From a bacterium (GTDB lineage: Bacteria; Verrucomicrobiota; Verrucomicrobiia; Limisphaerales; UBA11358): a stretch of DNA of 7,776 nucleotides. The stretch is taken from NCBI GenBank assembly GCA_021781185.1, contig JAJXXI010000449.1, positions 1 to 7,776 on the forward strand, written 5' to 3'. The position numbers and the translations under genes were made by a program. Positions 6,404 to 7,776 of the stretch are shown in pieces. The notes beneath the pieces were generated by a model. That model had not been told where the DNA came from, did no database searches, and saw only the letters and a list, made by a program, of their open reading frames with translations. How positions within the stretch are numbered: position 1 is the first letter of the stretch; each line of letters begins with the position of its first letter.

Positions 6404-7114
6404 ATGAGCGAATCCCACCGTCTGAAGGATCAGCCGGCGAACGAACGGCCCCGGGAACGACTGGTGTCGCGCGGTCCGGACGCCCTGACCCACGCGGAAC
6501 TCATCGCCATTTTGCTGCGGACGGGTTTGAAGGGTGTGAACGTCATTCAAGTGGGACAGAATCTTCTGCAAAAATTTGGTTCGTTGAATGCGCTGGCGCT
6601 GGCGTCGGTGGATGAAGTGCGGAAAATTCCCGGCATTGGACGTGACAAGGCGGCAACGCTGGTGGCGGCGTTTGCGCTGGCCCGGCGGATGGAGCAGGAA
6701 CGCCGCGAGGAATCCCCGGTGCTGGACCAGCCGGAGACGGTGGTGAACTTCATGCGGGAGTCAAACCGGTTGCGAAATGTGGAGTCTTTCCAGGTGCTGC
6801 TGCTGAACACGCGCAAACGGCTCATCCGCGTGGAAGACATCGCGGATGGGACGCTGGACACGCTGCTGGTGCATCCACGCGAGGTCTTTCGCGCGGCGAT
6901 CCTGGCGAATGCGGCCGGCATCGTGCTGGTGCATAATCATCCCAGCGGCGATCCGTCGCCCAGCGAAGCGGACATCAAGGTGACGCGGGATTTGATCCGC
7001 GCGGGGCAGCTTTTGAAGATCGAGGTGGTGGACCACGTCATCGTCGGATGTGCGACGACGGAGCGGGCGAAGGATTATTCCTCGCTCCGGGAACTGGGAT
7101 GTTTTTTTGCGTGA
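6404..7114 (+). CDS. radC: RadC family protein (JAB/MPN+ domain)
   Basis: The 236-residue product has the standard RadC plan. The N-terminal UPF0758 region (about 1-100) begins RLKDQPANERPRERL and includes a helix-hairpin-helix-like LASVDEVRKIPGIGRDKAATL (66-86). The JAB/MPN+ domain (about 108-234) carries HNHPSGDPSPSEAD (177-190), in which H177, H179 and D190 form the JAMM zinc site; E144 may be the upstream glutamate. RadC was named for a DNA repair phenotype that later proved doubtful; its biochemical role is unsettled, so no repair function should be assumed. ATG 6404 fits the family N-terminus; the frame is open to an ATG at 6314 but the extra 30 residues look unlike RadC. No Shine-Dalgarno is present. 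A possible promoter is TTATTC-17-TAAAAT at 6334-6362. The next gene starts 46 bp downstream. Confidence 0.95.
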   Translation: MSESHRLKDQPANERPRERLVSRGPDALTHAELIAILLRTGLKGVNVIQVGQNLLQKFGSLNALALASVDEVRKIPGIGRDKAATLVAAFALARRMEQERREESPVLDQPETVVNFMRESNRLRNVESFQVLLLNTRKRLIRVEDIADGTLDTLLVHPREVFRAAILANAAGIVLVHNHPSGDPSPSEADIKVTRDLIRAGQLLKIEVVDHVIVGCATTERAKDYSSLRELGCFFA

Positions 7115-7160
7115 ACTGAAAGCCGCTTGCATTCGCGCGGGCATCCGCGATGATAAGAGC

Positions 7161-7424
7161 ATGTCTGCCAGCTATAAACCGAGCGGTCCGGTAACCTTGA
7201 GCGAGGAGCAAATCATTGCGCTGCACCAGAGTCTTCGCGACATGCGCCATGATGTCAATGGCCGGTTGGCGGTCATCGTCGCTGCGGCGGAACTGATCCG
7301 GTTGCGGCCGGAATCAGCCGAGGAACGGTTGAAGCTGCTCCTGGAACAACCGCAAAAGGCGGCGGATCACATTGCTGAATATTCCCGCACGTTTGAAAAT
7401 GCCTTAGGGTTGATGCAGCTTTAG
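7161..7424 (+). CDS. Small HisKA/DHp-like helical protein, orphan phosphoacceptor candidate
   Basis: This 87-residue protein has no family I can name securely. After a polar tail (1-14) come two predicted helices: SEEQIIALHQSLRDMRHDVN continuing through GRLAVIVAAAELIRL (14-48), then SAEERLKLLLEQPQKAADHIAEYSRTFENAL (52-82). The piece MRHDVNGRLAVIVAAAELI resembles the H-box of histidine kinases of the HDxNN type, with H30 as the possible phosphorylated histidine. No ATPase domain, membrane segment or signal peptide is present, so it would be a stand-alone dimerisation/phosphotransfer module or a scaffold. ATG 7161 is chosen because the longer frame (from 7050) overlaps radC and adds unrelated sequence. 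Preceding GATAAGAGC gives no good Shine-Dalgarno. It follows radC by 46 bp and precedes the ECF sigma gene by 23 bp. The gene call is fairly secure; the function is inference. Confidence 0.7.
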   Translation: MSASYKPSGPVTLSEEQIIALHQSLRDMRHDVNGRLAVIVAAAELIRLRPESAEERLKLLLEQPQKAADHIAEYSRTFENALGLMQL

Positions 7425-7447
7425 ACAGCGAGTTTTCCCCCCGCCGC

Positions 7448-7776
7448 ATGGAACGGTCCGAAGCCGAACTCATTGCCGCCGTGCTGGCGGGTGACAGCGC
7501 AAGTTTCGAGCCGTTGGTGCACAAATATTCCCCCCGGGTGTTTGCCACGGTGCGCCGTTACGCGCGCCGTGAAAGCGAGATCGAAGACATTGTGCAGGAG
7601 ATCTGGCTCAAGGCTTTCGACAAGCTCAAAAGTTTCCGGGGCGAGGCGCCCTTTGAGCACTGGCTGATGCGGATGACGGTGCGGACGTGCTATGATTTCC
7701 TGCGCCGCCACCAGCGGAACCGCGAGTCCTCCTTCAGTGAAATTTCCGAACCGGAGTCTGACTGGCTGGACCGCTT
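7448..7776 (+). CDS. ECF-type RNA polymerase sigma factor, N-terminal half
   Basis: The gene runs off the right edge; 109 complete codons are visible. The start MERSEAELIAAVLAGDSASFEPLV is typical of ECF sigma factors. Region 2 covers about 17-90 and includes EIEDIVQEIWLKAFDKLKSFRG (44-65), the core polymerase-binding and -10 melting part, and FEHWLMRMTVRTCYDFLRRHQR (69-90), the -10 recognition part. A polar linker (91-109) follows; region 4 lies beyond the window. It would direct RNA polymerase to a specific regulon; the signal is unknown because no anti-sigma gene is visible here. ATG 7448 is the only reasonable start, since no earlier start lies in frame close by. No Shine-Dalgarno precedes it (the upstream bases are C-rich). 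It lies 23 bp after the small HisKA-like gene, which suggests co-transcription. Confidence 0.9.
   Translation, partial: MERSEAELIAAVLAGDSASFEPLVHKYSPRVFATVRRYARRESEIEDIVQEIWLKAFDKLKSFRGEAPFEHWLMRMTVRTCYDFLRRHQRNRESSFSEISEPESDWLDR

Noticed and set aside
7136..7149. Small hairpin CGCGG-GCAT-CCGCG after radC
   Set aside because: The stem is only 5 bp with no T-run, so it does not support a terminator between radC and the small gene.
7127..7157. Possible promoter TTGCAT ... GATAAG before the small HisKA-like gene
   Set aside because: The spacing is 19 bp and the matches are partial; co-transcription with radC is equally likely.
1..7776. Defence system, mobile element, CRISPR array or RNA gene
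   Set aside because: No transposase, integrase, nuclease cluster, direct-repeat array or tRNA/rRNA-like sequence was seen; RadC alone can occur near mobile DNA but here has ordinary neighbours and composition.

Overview
The window looks like chromosomal DNA from a GC-rich, plant-polymer-degrading bacterium. I favour Verrucomicrobiota, perhaps a Limisphaerales/Pedosphaera relative. This is an inference from three things: secreted pectin-degrading enzymes beside housekeeping genes, near-absence of Shine-Dalgarno sequences before first genes, and the gene assortment. No rRNA marker is present to settle it. Coding density is high: nine genes, two of them cut by the window edges, and no gene-free stretch above 133 bp. 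I see no tRNA, rRNA, CRISPR array, insertion sequence or phage gene.

Layout from left to right. (1) The C-terminal part of a YegS/BmrU-type lipid kinase (+, 1-748). (2) A secreted family 10 pectate lyase (+, 786-2084). (3) A secreted GH28 protein (-, 2211-3470) convergent with the lyase. (4) A CBS/DRTGG-containing, manganese-type family II pyrophosphatase (+, 3567-5240), divergent from the GH28 gene. (5-6) A minus-strand pair in which a TMEM175-like potassium channel gene (5680-6270) is followed by an uncharacterised gene (5245-5679), joined stop-to-start as TGAATG. (7) RadC (+, 6404-7114). (8) An 87-residue protein resembling an isolated histidine-kinase dimerisation/phosphoacceptor helix pair (+, 7161-7424). 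(9) The N-terminal half of an ECF sigma factor (+, 7448-7776).

Functionally, the lyase and the GH28 enzyme point to extracellular pectin breakdown, although the GH28 protein lacks two residues of the classical polygalacturonase active site and may cut a different linkage. The pyrophosphatase is a nucleotide-regulated housekeeping enzyme. The channel and its coupled partner form one transcription unit. The last three genes run in one direction with gaps of 46 and 23 bp; the small HisKA-like protein beside the sigma factor is the least explained element.

Most first genes lack a Shine-Dalgarno. Three of them have promoter-like -35/-10 pairs 6-13 nt before the start codon, suggesting leaderless or short-leader mRNAs. 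The only clear Shine-Dalgarno precedes the coupled internal gene.
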